Part shown: positions 18,601 to 31,728 of the stretch, piece by piece
How the letters are laid out: the number at the start of each line of letters is the position of its first letter
How positions within the stretch are numbered: position 1 is the stretch's first letter
NCBI RefSeq assembly: GCF_900106045.1
Contig: NZ_LT629802.1
Coordinates: 4,154,001-4,218,000, forward strand
DNA: 64,000 bases
Direction: 5' to 3'
Origin: Pseudomonas mucidolens
GTDB lineage: Bacteria; Pseudomonadota; Gammaproteobacteria; Pseudomonadales; Pseudomonadaceae
Translations under genes and position numbers: made by a program
The notes under the pieces: generated by a model
The model's database searches: none
What the model was told of the DNA's origin: nothing
What the model saw: the letters and a program-made list of their open reading frames with translations, nothing else

Positions 18601-18823
18601 GCTGTGCGGCCCGTTGATGCACGGGCTTTACCAGGCGTTGCGCGACGATCTGTCGGTGCAGTGGTTCGAGAATGCCAAGGCGCTGAAGCAAGCCTTGATG
18701 CAGAACCCGGCGCAATGGTTTCATCCGGGGGATTGGGTGTTGGTGAAAAGCTCGGGAGGGACCGGGTTGTCACAGGTGTGCGAATGGTTGAGGGCGACCG
18801 AACAGGGCGTCCCGGCCAAGTAG
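15671..18823 (+). CDS. Large fusion: alpha/alpha-toroid-like domain plus MurF-like Mur ligase
   Basis: From the ATG at 15671 (AAGGGA seven bases upstream) the protein has 1050 residues. Residues 1 to about 225 resemble nothing I know. About 235-570 is helical repeat sequence like alpha/alpha-toroid sugar enzymes or epimerases (FVYGYFPCFDRPIKNYNTLR, IKLGGNAVCLLALVKY, FRIIYYDGEAAFGLMRLYGL). From about 680 to the end is a Mur ligase: P-loop GVTGSSGKTT near 690, EMAVGRMPINSEL, HLEYHGTLENLARKKSAIF, NDAYNANPGSM near 916 and LILGDMLELGPD near 946. These are MurF hallmarks. Mur ligases join an amino acid to a carboxylate with ATP. A role in making a modified cell-surface or storage polymer is plausible but unproven. 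No signal peptide is seen. Confidence 0.85.
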   Translation: MPVKQQVLACYTLLSNDTDERVVSLHTAHACILFFSISHSTKRAHVFHVAASNFESAWQTAVNELQQWIKQRGNSPERTWIRVERVINVTPMSWAKLNERLKQHKRNYFRRGIALDSSFQIALTEQELNANAILYGGSDIAHATFNAGNFSVYAKRRFSGATARQLLDTLKPDTTVYLFDTAGVFCAEDAMAHTLNSQGAEVGWRTLDTLKPDNVKAVVGTAATYLAMQVQDSGQFVYGYFPCFDRPIKNYNTLRHASSTYSMIEAWALSGDEALMAAIRRSLDYLTQTLIRPSLLPDGSVAAFLVDTGNEIKLGGNAVCLLALVKYSEVSGTRHYLPLLEALANGMASMQDPDSGAFVHVLHAQDLSVKEAFRIIYYDGEAAFGLMRLYGLTRNERWLNIVEKAFDYFIGKEHWREHDHWLSYCVNELTRYRPHEKYFRFGLNNVSGYLGFVEQRITTFPTLLELMMAAQQMLERIAQQPAVQHLLEEIDLHAFYRALHHRARYLLNGYFWPEMAMFFANPARIAGAFFIRHHAFRVRIDDVEHYLSGLIAYHRYLLDGAPQVNLAPSAEAKPDWIWDAPTLARATQGTWARQPPPGWRAAGLAPSMQFFKPQRILSRHPTKVGPTEAQSALRWAQASPERRPSAFLCVDPTPYLDSGLPVLQVADTSEATLQLGRYARQHFKGLVFGVTGSSGKTTVVSMLTHALKHWGEVGQTEANANLPPGIAWNLACMPAAAKFWVLEMAVGRMPINSELVRPQFAIVTGLAPAHLEYHGTLENLARKKSAIFRSMAPGGHAILNRDMPYYELFAQAAKTAHLKVVSYGEHADADLRLLDWHNEASQVYVKAQRGSQTLDFTLRARGRHMVLNALAVLATLFAADLPAGEALKVLTGFEPVEGRGNVMQIQCAGGHFQLINDAYNANPGSMAAALQSMADLPVTSRHRVLILGDMLELGPDAQRYHLELLTPLRLAAPRRVLLCGPLMHGLYQALRDDLSVQWFENAKALKQALMQNPAQWFHPGDWVLVKSSGGTGLSQVCEWLRATEQGVPAK

Positions 18824-18840
18824 GCGCTCAGGCGCACACC

Positions 18841-19734
18841 TCAGGCTGCGCAGCCGGCGGCCGTTTTCAGTCCGATATCATTGCGCAGTTGATGAAAGAC
18901 CGGCGCCACGGCCTTAGCCTTGATCAACTGCGCTGGATGCCCAGCCTTAATCAGCGCCTGGAAAAAGCTTTCCTGCAGCACGAAGGGCGCAACCCTGTCC
19001 TCTACGTTACCAATCACGAACAATTGCCGCTTGGGTGCCGGGACAATCCCATCGATATGCTGGGTAGGATCGTAAGGGTTGAGCAATCCATTGGTATCGC
19101 GCCCGGGCCTTGACGGCAGGCCTCTGCTCTGGCGGATCATTTGTGCACGCTGCACCAGGGCAAATGCACCGGAAGTCATCACCGCGCACTTCACATCGTC
19201 CCGCCCCAGGGTCAACAGCGCCGCCACCGCGGTAGCACCACCGCTGTGGCCCAACAAAACCCACTGACCAATACCATAACGCTTGCGCAACCCATCCAGT
19301 GCGCCATTCAGGGCGATAAATTCGCGGACCTGGCGCCGCTGCCGATGATTGCCACTGGAGCCATACGTACCGGGCCGCGCGACGATCACCAGCGGTACAC
19401 CAGCACGCTTGCTCAACGCCTTGGCCTGACGCACCTTGGCAGCCAGTGTGTTACCGCGAATGGCTTCAGGCGCCTGGTGCATCTCGCTATTACGATCGCC
19501 ATGGAACATGACGATTACCACCGGCGCATCGTCGAGGGAGGCTCCCGCAAAATAGCGGATGCACTCCTCACCCCGCGCCCACTCGACCCACAGCGCAGAG
19601 TCCGGGTCGGTACAGCGCGTCCGCTCAGCAGGGGCGTTCCAGGGCAGCGGTGTCGAGCCAGGATTGAGCGCCAATACGCTCGAAGCGGTGACAAGCGCTG
19701 CCCCGAACGCCAGCAACCGGAGAATTTTACCCAT
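18841..19734 (-). CDS. Exported alpha/beta hydrolase, last gene of the type I secretion operon
   Basis: A 297-residue protein starting at the ATG at 19734, with GGAG nine bases upstream. An ATG at 19740 is too close to that site. A signal peptide (ILRLLAFGAALVTASSVLAL) precedes an alpha/beta hydrolase domain with FHGDRN, the nucleophile elbow GHSGG, an acid candidate in GNVEDRVAPF, and a His in VAPVFHQL. Substrate is unknown. It starts 14 bp after the HlyD-like gene and so belongs to the adhesin operon. It might trim, modify or release the secreted adhesin, or act on cell-surface esters. That link is inferred from position only. It ends 18 bp from the convergent Mur-ligase gene. Confidence 0.8.
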   Translation of the reverse strand: MGKILRLLAFGAALVTASSVLALNPGSTPLPWNAPAERTRCTDPDSALWVEWARGEECIRYFAGASLDDAPVVIVMFHGDRNSEMHQAPEAIRGNTLAAKVRQAKALSKRAGVPLVIVARPGTYGSSGNHRQRRQVREFIALNGALDGLRKRYGIGQWVLLGHSGGATAVAALLTLGRDDVKCAVMTSGAFALVQRAQMIRQSRGLPSRPGRDTNGLLNPYDPTQHIDGIVPAPKRQLFVIGNVEDRVAPFVLQESFFQALIKAGHPAQLIKAKAVAPVFHQLRNDIGLKTAAGCAA

Positions 19735-19748
19735 CGGCATGTGCTCCT

Positions 19749-20969
19749 CTAGCGCTCGCGCAACGCCTCACGCGCGCGGTTCATGGGCTTGATCAGATAA
19801 TCGAGGATGGTTTTCTGGCCGGTCTTGATGTCTACGGACGCAATCATCCCCGGAACAATGGAAAATGACTTGCCGGCCTTGTTTTTCAAGGTATCGGCGT
19901 CGGTACGGATAAACACGCGGTAGTAGAAGACTTCGGGCTTGACCTCATCCTGGATAGTGTCGGGAGAAATCGTCACCACCTTGCCATCCATGCCGCCATA
20001 GATCGCGTAGTCGTAGGCGGTGATCTTGACCTTGGCCACCTGATCCGGATGAATGAAGGCAATGTCCCTCGGTGAAATACGCGCCTCGATCAGCAGTTGC
20101 TCGTCCAGAGGCACGATCTGCATCAAGCGCCCATTCGGCGGAATGATCCCGCCGATGGTGGTGACTTCGATGTCTTTGACAATCCCGCGTACCGGCGAGC
20201 GCAGCGTCAGGCGCGTCACCGAGTCCGAGCGCCCGCGCATGATCGATGACAGCGTCTCGACGTCGGCATTGGCCTTGGCCAGCTCCTCGCCAGCCCGCAC
20301 CATGTAATCGGAGCGAGTCTGGGTCAGCTTCATCTGCAGCTCTGCCTTCTGGCGTTTGAGACGCAGTACTTCAACACTGCTGGCGGCACCGACCTTGGCC
20401 AGGTTCTCGGTGATCTGCAACTCGCTGCGCACCAGGGCCAGGGACGAACGCAATCCCGCCTGGGTCTCCTCCAGACCTTTGCGCCGGGTGTTGAACAAGT
20501 CGGTTTCGGCCTGGATCAACTCGGGATGGTCTTGCAACTCGGCGGGAAACTCCAACGATTTGCTGTTCACCTCCGCTTGCAAGCGCGCAACACTGGCCAG
20601 CGACGCCCGGTACTTGGAAGCACTTTCATCGAAGTTGGATTCGGTCTTGGTCGGGTCGAGCTTTGCCAACGTCTGGCCGCTCTTGACGATGTCGCCCTCC
20701 GTCACGTTCAGCTCGGTCACAATTCCGCCTTCGAGGGATTGAATAATCTGTTCACGGGAGGTCGGGATGACCTTGCCGCTGCCCGTCGAGACTTCATCGA
20801 TCTCAAAGAAGTACGCCCAGGCGCCAAAAGCGATCAGCAGGACAAATACCCAGAAGACCACCCGTGTCGAACGCACCACCGTATTGTCGTCAATCCCGTC
20901 GTTGTAGTGGCCGACACTCTCGTCTTCGGTGGCCAACAGGGGAATTCTTTTACGCTGATGGGCTTTCAC
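19749..20969 (-). CDS. Type I secretion periplasmic adaptor, HlyD/LapC family
   Basis: A 406-residue membrane-fusion protein. A single membrane anchor (VVFWVFVLLIAFGAWAYFFE) near residue 40 is followed by a lipoyl/barrel-sandwich half-motif (GIVTELNVTEGDIVKSGQTL), a long coiled coil (about 120-260) and the second half (LRSPVRGIVKDIEVTTIGGI). It joins the inner-membrane ABC exporter to the TolC-like channel. Its ATG overlaps the stop of the ABC gene by 4 bp, indicating coupled translation. Confidence 0.92.
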   Translation of the reverse strand: MKAHQRKRIPLLATEDESVGHYNDGIDDNTVVRSTRVVFWVFVLLIAFGAWAYFFEIDEVSTGSGKVIPTSREQIIQSLEGGIVTELNVTEGDIVKSGQTLAKLDPTKTESNFDESASKYRASLASVARLQAEVNSKSLEFPAELQDHPELIQAETDLFNTRRKGLEETQAGLRSSLALVRSELQITENLAKVGAASSVEVLRLKRQKAELQMKLTQTRSDYMVRAGEELAKANADVETLSSIMRGRSDSVTRLTLRSPVRGIVKDIEVTTIGGIIPPNGRLMQIVPLDEQLLIEARISPRDIAFIHPDQVAKVKITAYDYAIYGGMDGKVVTISPDTIQDEVKPEVFYYRVFIRTDADTLKNKAGKSFSIVPGMIASVDIKTGQKTILDYLIKPMNRAREALRER

Positions 20970-23149
20970 TGATTCTTCCCCTTCGGCTTGGAAAGCCGGG
21001 CGATCGCATTTTCCTTGCTGTCATCAACGATGACCTGGCCGTTGTCGACGACGATGATTCGATTCACCAGACTCAATACGCTCATGCGATGGGTCGCGAT
21101 GATCAACGTACGGTGAGCTGCCCATTTGTCCAGGTTCTGGATCAACTGGCGTTCGGTCGCTTCATCCAGGGACGCCGTAGGCTCATCCAGCAGGACGATA
21201 TGCGGCTGGCGAATGATCAAGCGCGACAACAACAATGACTGGCGCTGCCCGCCTGACAAGCCGAGGCCGCCTTCCAGAATCATGTGGTCCATGCCATCGG
21301 GGAATTTGCCAATAAAGTCTGCCGCGCCAGTCAACGCCAGAGCGTGGAGAATCTCCTGGTCGCTCGCATGAGGCGCGCCCATGATCAGGTTGTCGCGCAG
21401 GGTGCCGTGAAACAAACGTGAGTTTTGCGTCATCAGCCCGACATCCCGGCGCACGTCCGCGGGATCGATATGGCCCAGGGCAACCCCATCCAGGCTGACG
21501 CTGCCGCCCTTCAGGTCGAGCATGCCGGACAGTGCTTGCAGCAAGGTCGACTTGCCCGCGCCATTACGACCAAGAATGGCAATACGCTCGCCTGGTTGGA
21601 TCTGCAGATTCGCCACCAGCAAGGCCGGGATCGGCGCATCGTCGCTATATTTAAATGCCGCCTGGTTGAGGACGTAATGGCCACGCACCACCGGCAAGTG
21701 CACGCGCTTGCTGCCTTCAGCGTGGTCCACCGGCAGCTCCATTAGCCCGTTCAGGCTTTTCAATGCCACTTTGGCCTGTTGCCAACGGGTCAATACTTGA
21801 GTGATCTGCGACATCGGCGCCATCATTCTCGACGCAAGGATCGAGGCGGCCACCAGGCTACCGGTGGTCATATCGCTGGCCATAACCATGGGTGCGCCGA
21901 ACACCACCACGACCGCAAACACCGAACCCTGCACGTTGTTGGTCCAGGCCAGCAACTTGTTGGTCAGCATACGCAGTCGCAAGCTGGCATCCCCACATGT
22001 GGCGTTGTAGTGGTTCCACTGGTGCTGGAAGCGCTGCTCGGCTTGCAGTGCCTTGATATCATCCAGCCCCTGGATGGTTTCCACCAACATGGCGCTACGC
22101 AACGAGCTTTCTCGCATCGACTGGCTGGCGAGCCGCGCCAGTTTTTTCTGCGATAACAGACCCGGCACCACCAGGAACAGCACCGCCACCAAGGGCACAG
22201 CGACGAGCGGACCGGCGATCAGCCAATAGATCACCAGAAACAGCAGGAAAAACGGCAGGTCCGCCAGGGCCGTCGCGGTGCTTGAGGTAATCAATTCACG
22301 CAACTGCTCCAGTTCCTTGAGCTGGGAAATGAACGCCCCGGTGGACTTGGGACGGGCACTGTTGCGCAGGCGAATGGCATGTCCGAATACCAGGTCAGAC
22401 ACGCGAATGTCCGCTCGTTTGCCGAGCATATCGGTGATCCGGACTCGGGTAATGCGCATGATGAAGTCAAACACCAGCGCCAGCATGACGCCGCCAAACA
22501 GCACGTATAAAGTCGGCATCGACTCGGCCGGGATGACCCGGTCATACACCTGCATGGAAAACAACACCCCCGCCAGCCCGAGCACGCTGGTCACCAGCGA
22601 TGCCAGCATGACGTAGCCGTAAGGCCGCATGTCTCGCAGCACGATGTCTTTGAACCAATCCTTCGCATACGGCTGGATGTAGTCATCCACCCGGTTGTCG
22701 CGCACCGCACTCATGGGCCGCAGAATCACCGTATTGCGTGCTGAATCGAGCAACTCCTGCTGGCTGAGGCTGCTTTGCAGCCCCCCATCGCCGCTGTAGG
22801 CAATGCCGACGTGTTCGCCATCCCCCAAGGTTTCCAGGACGCCAACCTGGCCGTCCGCGAATTGCAGAATCACTGGCAATTGTCGCTGCATCAACGTCGA
22901 GGGACTGAAGTCGGCGATCGCGCAATTCAATCCGGCCTGGCGGGCCATCTGCCGCACCACGTCTTCCACCGAGGCGCCTTCGGTCCACTGTGCGGCAAGC
23001 CGGACACTTTGCGCCGAGCATTCCAGACGATAATGCCGGGCCACGGCCAACACCGCCTCCAGCCACACTTCGTAATCAAACCCGGGCGTCGGGTTGAACG
23101 CCGGCTCCACCGGGCTCATGTCACCCTCAAGCATCACGGCATCATTCAT
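20966..23149 (-). CDS. Type I secretion ABC exporter with degenerate C39-like domain (LapB family)
   Basis: A 727-residue fused permease/ATPase. The N-terminal domain (about 20-145) has the C39 peptidase-like fold. Where active peptidases have a catalytic Cys it reads YEVWLEAVLAVARHYRLE, so the domain is likely a chaperone-like CLD that holds substrate rather than cutting it. Six membrane segments span about 165-440. The nucleotide-binding domain has Walker A GRNGAGKST near 525, signature LSGGQRQSLLLSR, Walker B HIVLLDEPTASLD and a switch His in ATHRMSVL. It powers export of the adjacent adhesin. It overlaps both neighbours by 4 bp. Confidence 0.93.
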   Translation of the reverse strand: MNDAVMLEGDMSPVEPAFNPTPGFDYEVWLEAVLAVARHYRLECSAQSVRLAAQWTEGASVEDVVRQMARQAGLNCAIADFSPSTLMQRQLPVILQFADGQVGVLETLGDGEHVGIAYSGDGGLQSSLSQQELLDSARNTVILRPMSAVRDNRVDDYIQPYAKDWFKDIVLRDMRPYGYVMLASLVTSVLGLAGVLFSMQVYDRVIPAESMPTLYVLFGGVMLALVFDFIMRITRVRITDMLGKRADIRVSDLVFGHAIRLRNSARPKSTGAFISQLKELEQLRELITSSTATALADLPFFLLFLVIYWLIAGPLVAVPLVAVLFLVVPGLLSQKKLARLASQSMRESSLRSAMLVETIQGLDDIKALQAEQRFQHQWNHYNATCGDASLRLRMLTNKLLAWTNNVQGSVFAVVVVFGAPMVMASDMTTGSLVAASILASRMMAPMSQITQVLTRWQQAKVALKSLNGLMELPVDHAEGSKRVHLPVVRGHYVLNQAAFKYSDDAPIPALLVANLQIQPGERIAILGRNGAGKSTLLQALSGMLDLKGGSVSLDGVALGHIDPADVRRDVGLMTQNSRLFHGTLRDNLIMGAPHASDQEILHALALTGAADFIGKFPDGMDHMILEGGLGLSGGQRQSLLLSRLIIRQPHIVLLDEPTASLDEATERQLIQNLDKWAAHRTLIIATHRMSVLSLVNRIIVVDNGQVIVDDSKENAIARLSKPKGKNQ

Positions 23150-24597
23150 GGCCGAATCTCCACACCTTGCAAGGTGCTGTTATCCAGATGGAACGCCGTG
23201 CGCAATCCACCGGTGTTGTAGAGGCAATCGATTTTCAGGCGTCGCAGATCAGCCGCGGTGTTTTCCCGATCCATGCGTGCCTGGTGGATTTCCTGCTCGG
23301 CATTGAGCAAGTCCAGCAGGGGCCGGGTGCCCAGTTCGAGGTACTGCTGACGGTAAAGGTCGCGAGTCTCGGAGATGCTGCGCTCACGAAAGTCCAGCGT
23401 GGACAGCCGCTGAGTCAGGCTCGAAATCTGATCCCTGGCTTCCAGCAGACTCTGGCGCACCTCAAGACGCGCGGCGTCGTTGGCGGCCTCGGCTGAGCGC
23501 AGGGCTTGTTCGGCCGCGGATTTGCGCGCGGTGATGGCGCCCCCTTGGTACAGCGGCATCTTCACATTGAGAAATACACCGTAGCGGGTCCGGTCCCGGC
23601 CGCCGGGGATGTTGCTGTCGTCGTTGTCGTCCAGGTAATGAGTCACCGATGGATCCAGCGACACCGTCGGCAACGCTTCGGCCCGGGCCTGGGCGATCAG
23701 CGCCAAAGCGTCGACCCGTTGCGCCTGGGCAATCAACAGCGCCGGCGTGACCGCCTCATCGGGCACCACGCCTTGACAGGATTGCTCCAGGTTCGCGGGA
23801 AACCCTGGCGAAACGCTCACCGGTGACTGTGCTCCCAGCAAACTGCTCAAGGTGCTGCGCCAGCGATTGAATTGCGCCTGGAGTTGCAGCTGCGTCGCCA
23901 CCGACGCCTCGACTCGCGAACGGGCCTGGATCAGATCGGAACGGGTACTGGCGCCCATGTCGCTGCGTTTTTTCGCCAACTCGGCAATCGCCGAAATGCC
24001 GTCGATCTGTTCACCCGCCAGCGCCACCAACAGTTGCGAACGTTGCAACTCGATCATGGCGAACGAGGTATCGCGGGTCACTTGGTCGATCGATAACAAG
24101 ACCGCCGCCTGGCTGCCATTGACCCGGGCCAGGGCGCTGTCCACGGAGCTGGATACCTTGCCGAAGTCGTAAAGCATCTGCGATGCCGACACCGAAAAGG
24201 TCCGGCTTTGGCCGTTGCCACTCAGGCCACTGTCCCAGCCGGAATTGAAGCCGCCGCTCACTTGCGGGTAGTAACCGGAACGGGCGATGTTCACGTTCTC
24301 GTTCTGTTGGTACAACTGGCCGATGGCCTCGGAAATGGCCGAGTGCCACTCCACGGCTAATTGAATCGCCCGTGTCAGGTCGATGTTTTTCGGTATCACG
24401 CGTTGCGGTGCCACGGGTGCGCTGACGCCCATGGAGCCGCCGGGTAAATTCGTGCCCAAGTCACTCGGGCTGAGGATATTGACGCTTGCTTCATCGTCGA
24501 TAAACGACTTGGCCGTGACCTGCTCAGATGCCGACGCGGTCATTACCGCTAACAGCGAAGCCGCTGACAGCTGTTTGGCCAAACTTGTATGCCTCAC
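23146..24597 (-). CDS. TolC-family outer-membrane channel of the type I secretion system (LapE-like)
   Basis: A 483-residue protein started at the GTG at 24597, where AGGGGA lies seven bases upstream and a signal peptide follows (RHTSLAKQLSAASLLAVMTA, ending near SASEQ). The mature part has the two internally similar coiled-coil/beta units of the TolC outer-membrane factor family, for example AISEAIGQLYQQNENVNIAR early and FLNVKMPLYQGGAITARKSA in the second half. It completes the exporter from ABC protein to cell surface. The stop overlaps the ABC gene start by 4 bp. The open frame extends upstream to 24663 but without a signal-like start. Confidence 0.9.
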   Translation of the reverse strand: MRHTSLAKQLSAASLLAVMTASASEQVTAKSFIDDEASVNILSPSDLGTNLPGGSMGVSAPVAPQRVIPKNIDLTRAIQLAVEWHSAISEAIGQLYQQNENVNIARSGYYPQVSGGFNSGWDSGLSGNGQSRTFSVSASQMLYDFGKVSSSVDSALARVNGSQAAVLLSIDQVTRDTSFAMIELQRSQLLVALAGEQIDGISAIAELAKKRSDMGASTRSDLIQARSRVEASVATQLQLQAQFNRWRSTLSSLLGAQSPVSVSPGFPANLEQSCQGVVPDEAVTPALLIAQAQRVDALALIAQARAEALPTVSLDPSVTHYLDDNDDSNIPGGRDRTRYGVFLNVKMPLYQGGAITARKSAAEQALRSAEAANDAARLEVRQSLLEARDQISSLTQRLSTLDFRERSISETRDLYRQQYLELGTRPLLDLLNAEQEIHQARMDRENTAADLRRLKIDCLYNTGGLRTAFHLDNSTLQGVEIRP

Positions 24598-24729
24598 TTC
24601 AAGTCCCCTGATTGTCGTTAAACCTGATGGGTACAGCCATAGGCCGTGACTGAAACCAGTCACGGTCTATCGCTGCAATAACGTTGGTGAGGAAAACCGG
24701 GCCTTTCGGCCCGGCCGTCGAGTGCGTGG

Positions 24730-29766
<5,037 letters not shown>

Positions 29767-29901
29767 TTCACACCTGTTTTCTCTTCGATAAACATGGACA
29801 TATCGTTTTCTCGGCGCGAACGACTACTTCGCTGCAGCATGACCTGCCGAGCAATCAACTTAAATTCGCGTTATTGAAAGACTTATCAGGAGTTAGTAGT
29901 T

Positions 29902-30366
29902 TCAGCCCACGCCAGTCTCTTCGCGCAGTTGCAGGCGCCTCACGCCTCGATGACAAGGCGTGTCTATTTCAAGGCGTGGTGTGCGAGAAGATGCCGAAAG
30001 GTGTTTCGGCAGTGTTTTTTTCGTAACTCGTGCCAGCGTCATGAGCGCTCGCAGAGAAACGCTGGACTGTGGAGGCGGCATAAAGACAGGACGGCCACAT
30101 GACCACAGATGGAGTAGAGAACAAAGGCGCCGGGCAAGGATCTGCGCGCCATCGAGCGCCCTGGCCGCAGCCGCCTGTTTGGTCGCAAGCCTGGTAGGGC
30201 TTGAGGTACGCATCCATTCATCAACCATCTCAGACACACCTGCACAACTTGGGAAAACTACAGCTGATTGTTGGATCGCAACAAGAGTGACAACGCCTGC
30301 CAAGCCGATACTAACGGGGTAGAACTCAACATCAAAGAAGAAAGTACACACACTTCCAACACTCAT
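29902..30366 (-). other. Repeat-like intergenic region with doubtful 154-codon frame
   Basis: The 1.06-kb gap 29767-30826 has no convincing gene. This minus-strand frame (154 codons, with FYPVSIGLAGVVTLVAIQQS, SSPTRLATKQAAAARALDGA and CGRPVFMPPPQSSVSLRALM) and a + strand frame over the same DNA (29960-30322) are both open. Rather similar short frames occur, to my memory, in many pseudomonads at unrelated loci, so this looks more like a dispersed DNA element than a protein gene. Flanking DNA (30367-30780) is AT-rich and shows nothing I recognise apart from a small hairpin near 30632-30653. Confidence 0.3.
29993..30021 (+). terminator. Rho-independent terminator in the adhesin upstream region
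   Basis: GCCGAAA-GGTG-TTTCGGC forms a hairpin followed by AGTG and seven T residues on the + strand. No + strand gene ends here, so it may terminate an unannotated small RNA starting between 29780 and 29950, or be part of the repeat-like element. Confidence 0.55.
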
Positions 30367-30782
30367 TAAAGCCGAGTGCTCAATCTGTTAACCTACTGCA
30401 CACCAACTTAAAACACTCCACACCCGCATGATCAATGCATGATAATCAGATAAGATTTAAAGGTGAATTACATGAAAGTATCGTTATAAAAACCACAACT
30501 ATCAGCCTGGCTTTCTCAATTTGTAAAAATTTATTTCACAAATCAAATACCCGACCATGAACCTTCCAGCCCAACTAATCAGCCAGCCGTATTGGCCTTA
30601 TATATCCCTGTTATTACTATATAAATAGCGACCGACAAGCGTCGGCTCTTTTAGTTCTTCAGGGTGTCCGGGCACACGCAAGCAATGCGCACAAAAGGCA
30701 CAGGGAGGCAGTGATCGGGAAGGTCAGGCCAATCGTACGACGACGACGGAACTGCAGATGTCGGGAGACGCGAATGACCGCC

Positions 30783-30817
30783 AAAAACCCGAGAGCCCGC
30801 CCGACGCGGGCTCTCGG
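30783..30817 (-). terminator. Rho-independent terminator of mmsAB
   Basis: A 12-bp GC-rich stem (CCGAGAGCCCGC with its complement, five-base loop) is followed by five T residues on the minus strand, 10 bp after the mmsB stop. Confidence 0.9.
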
Positions 30818-30826
30818 AAAAATCCC

Positions 30827-31714
30827 CTATTGGGGTTTGCGATAGCTGTTGATGATTGCCGAGAAGTCCTTGCCACCTTCCCCACGCTGGCTCATCGACT
30901 GATACAACTGCTGCGCCACTGCGCCAAGCACGACAGGCTGATGAACCTGACGGGCGGCTTCAGTGGCCAAGCCCAGGTCCTTGAGCATCAGCTCCGCACC
31001 GAAACCACCGGTGTAGCCCCGGGATGCCGGCGCGGTGTCGATGACGCCTGGCCATGGATTGTAGGTGTCTGAACTCCAGCAACGCCCGGTGGAGCTGTTG
31101 ATGATCCCGGCCAGCACTTGGGTGTCGATACCCAGCGCATCTCCCAGCGCCATGGCTTCACTGACGCCAACCATGGTGATCCCCAACAACAGGTTGTTGC
31201 AGATTTTGGCGATTTGCCCGGTGCCGACTTCACCGCAGTGAACAATGTTGCGGCCCATCTGGGCCAGCACCGGCTGCAGGACGGCGAACAATTCAGGGGT
31301 GGCACCGACCATGAAAGTCAGCGTCCCGGCCTGGGCACCGCCGGTGCCACCGGAAACCGGCGCATCGGCCATGACCACGCCGTGCTTGGCGGCGGCAGCG
31401 GCGACATCGCGAGCGGTTTGCGGGTCGATGGTGCTGCAGTCCACCGCTGGTACACCTTTGCCGATGCCGGCGAGGACACCCTCTTCACCTAGCCAAACGC
31501 TACGCACATGCGCCGCAGCCGGGAGCATGGTGACCACCAATTCCGCACCTTGGGCCGCATCGCGGGGCGAGGCGCTGACGGTGCCGCCCAGCGCCGCCAA
31601 CTCATTGAGCACGGTCTGGTTCAAGTCAAACAGATTCAGCGCATGGCCGGCTTTGATCAGGTTGCGCGCCATCGGCGCGCCCATATTGCCCAAGCCGATA
31701 AATGCAATTTTCAT
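30827..31714 (-). CDS. mmsB: 3-Hydroxyisobutyrate dehydrogenase
   Basis: A 295-residue NAD-dependent dehydrogenase from the ATG at 31714, with GAGGAGA just upstream. It has the Rossmann start MKIAFIGLGNMGAPMARNLI, the substrate-binding DAPVSGGTGGAQAGTL, the catalytic Lys region GQIAKICNNLLLGI and KDLGLATEAA near the C-terminus. It oxidises 3-hydroxyisobutyrate to methylmalonate semialdehyde in valine catabolism. It follows mmsA by 14 bp and so is the second gene of mmsAB. Confidence 0.95.
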   Translation of the reverse strand: MKIAFIGLGNMGAPMARNLIKAGHALNLFDLNQTVLNELAALGGTVSASPRDAAQGAELVVTMLPAAAHVRSVWLGEEGVLAGIGKGVPAVDCSTIDPQTARDVAAAAAKHGVVMADAPVSGGTGGAQAGTLTFMVGATPELFAVLQPVLAQMGRNIVHCGEVGTGQIAKICNNLLLGITMVGVSEAMALGDALGIDTQVLAGIINSSTGRCWSSDTYNPWPGVIDTAPASRGYTGGFGAELMLKDLGLATEAARQVHQPVVLGAVAQQLYQSMSQRGEGGKDFSAIINSYRKPQ

Positions 31715-31728
31715 GATCGTCTCCTCGG

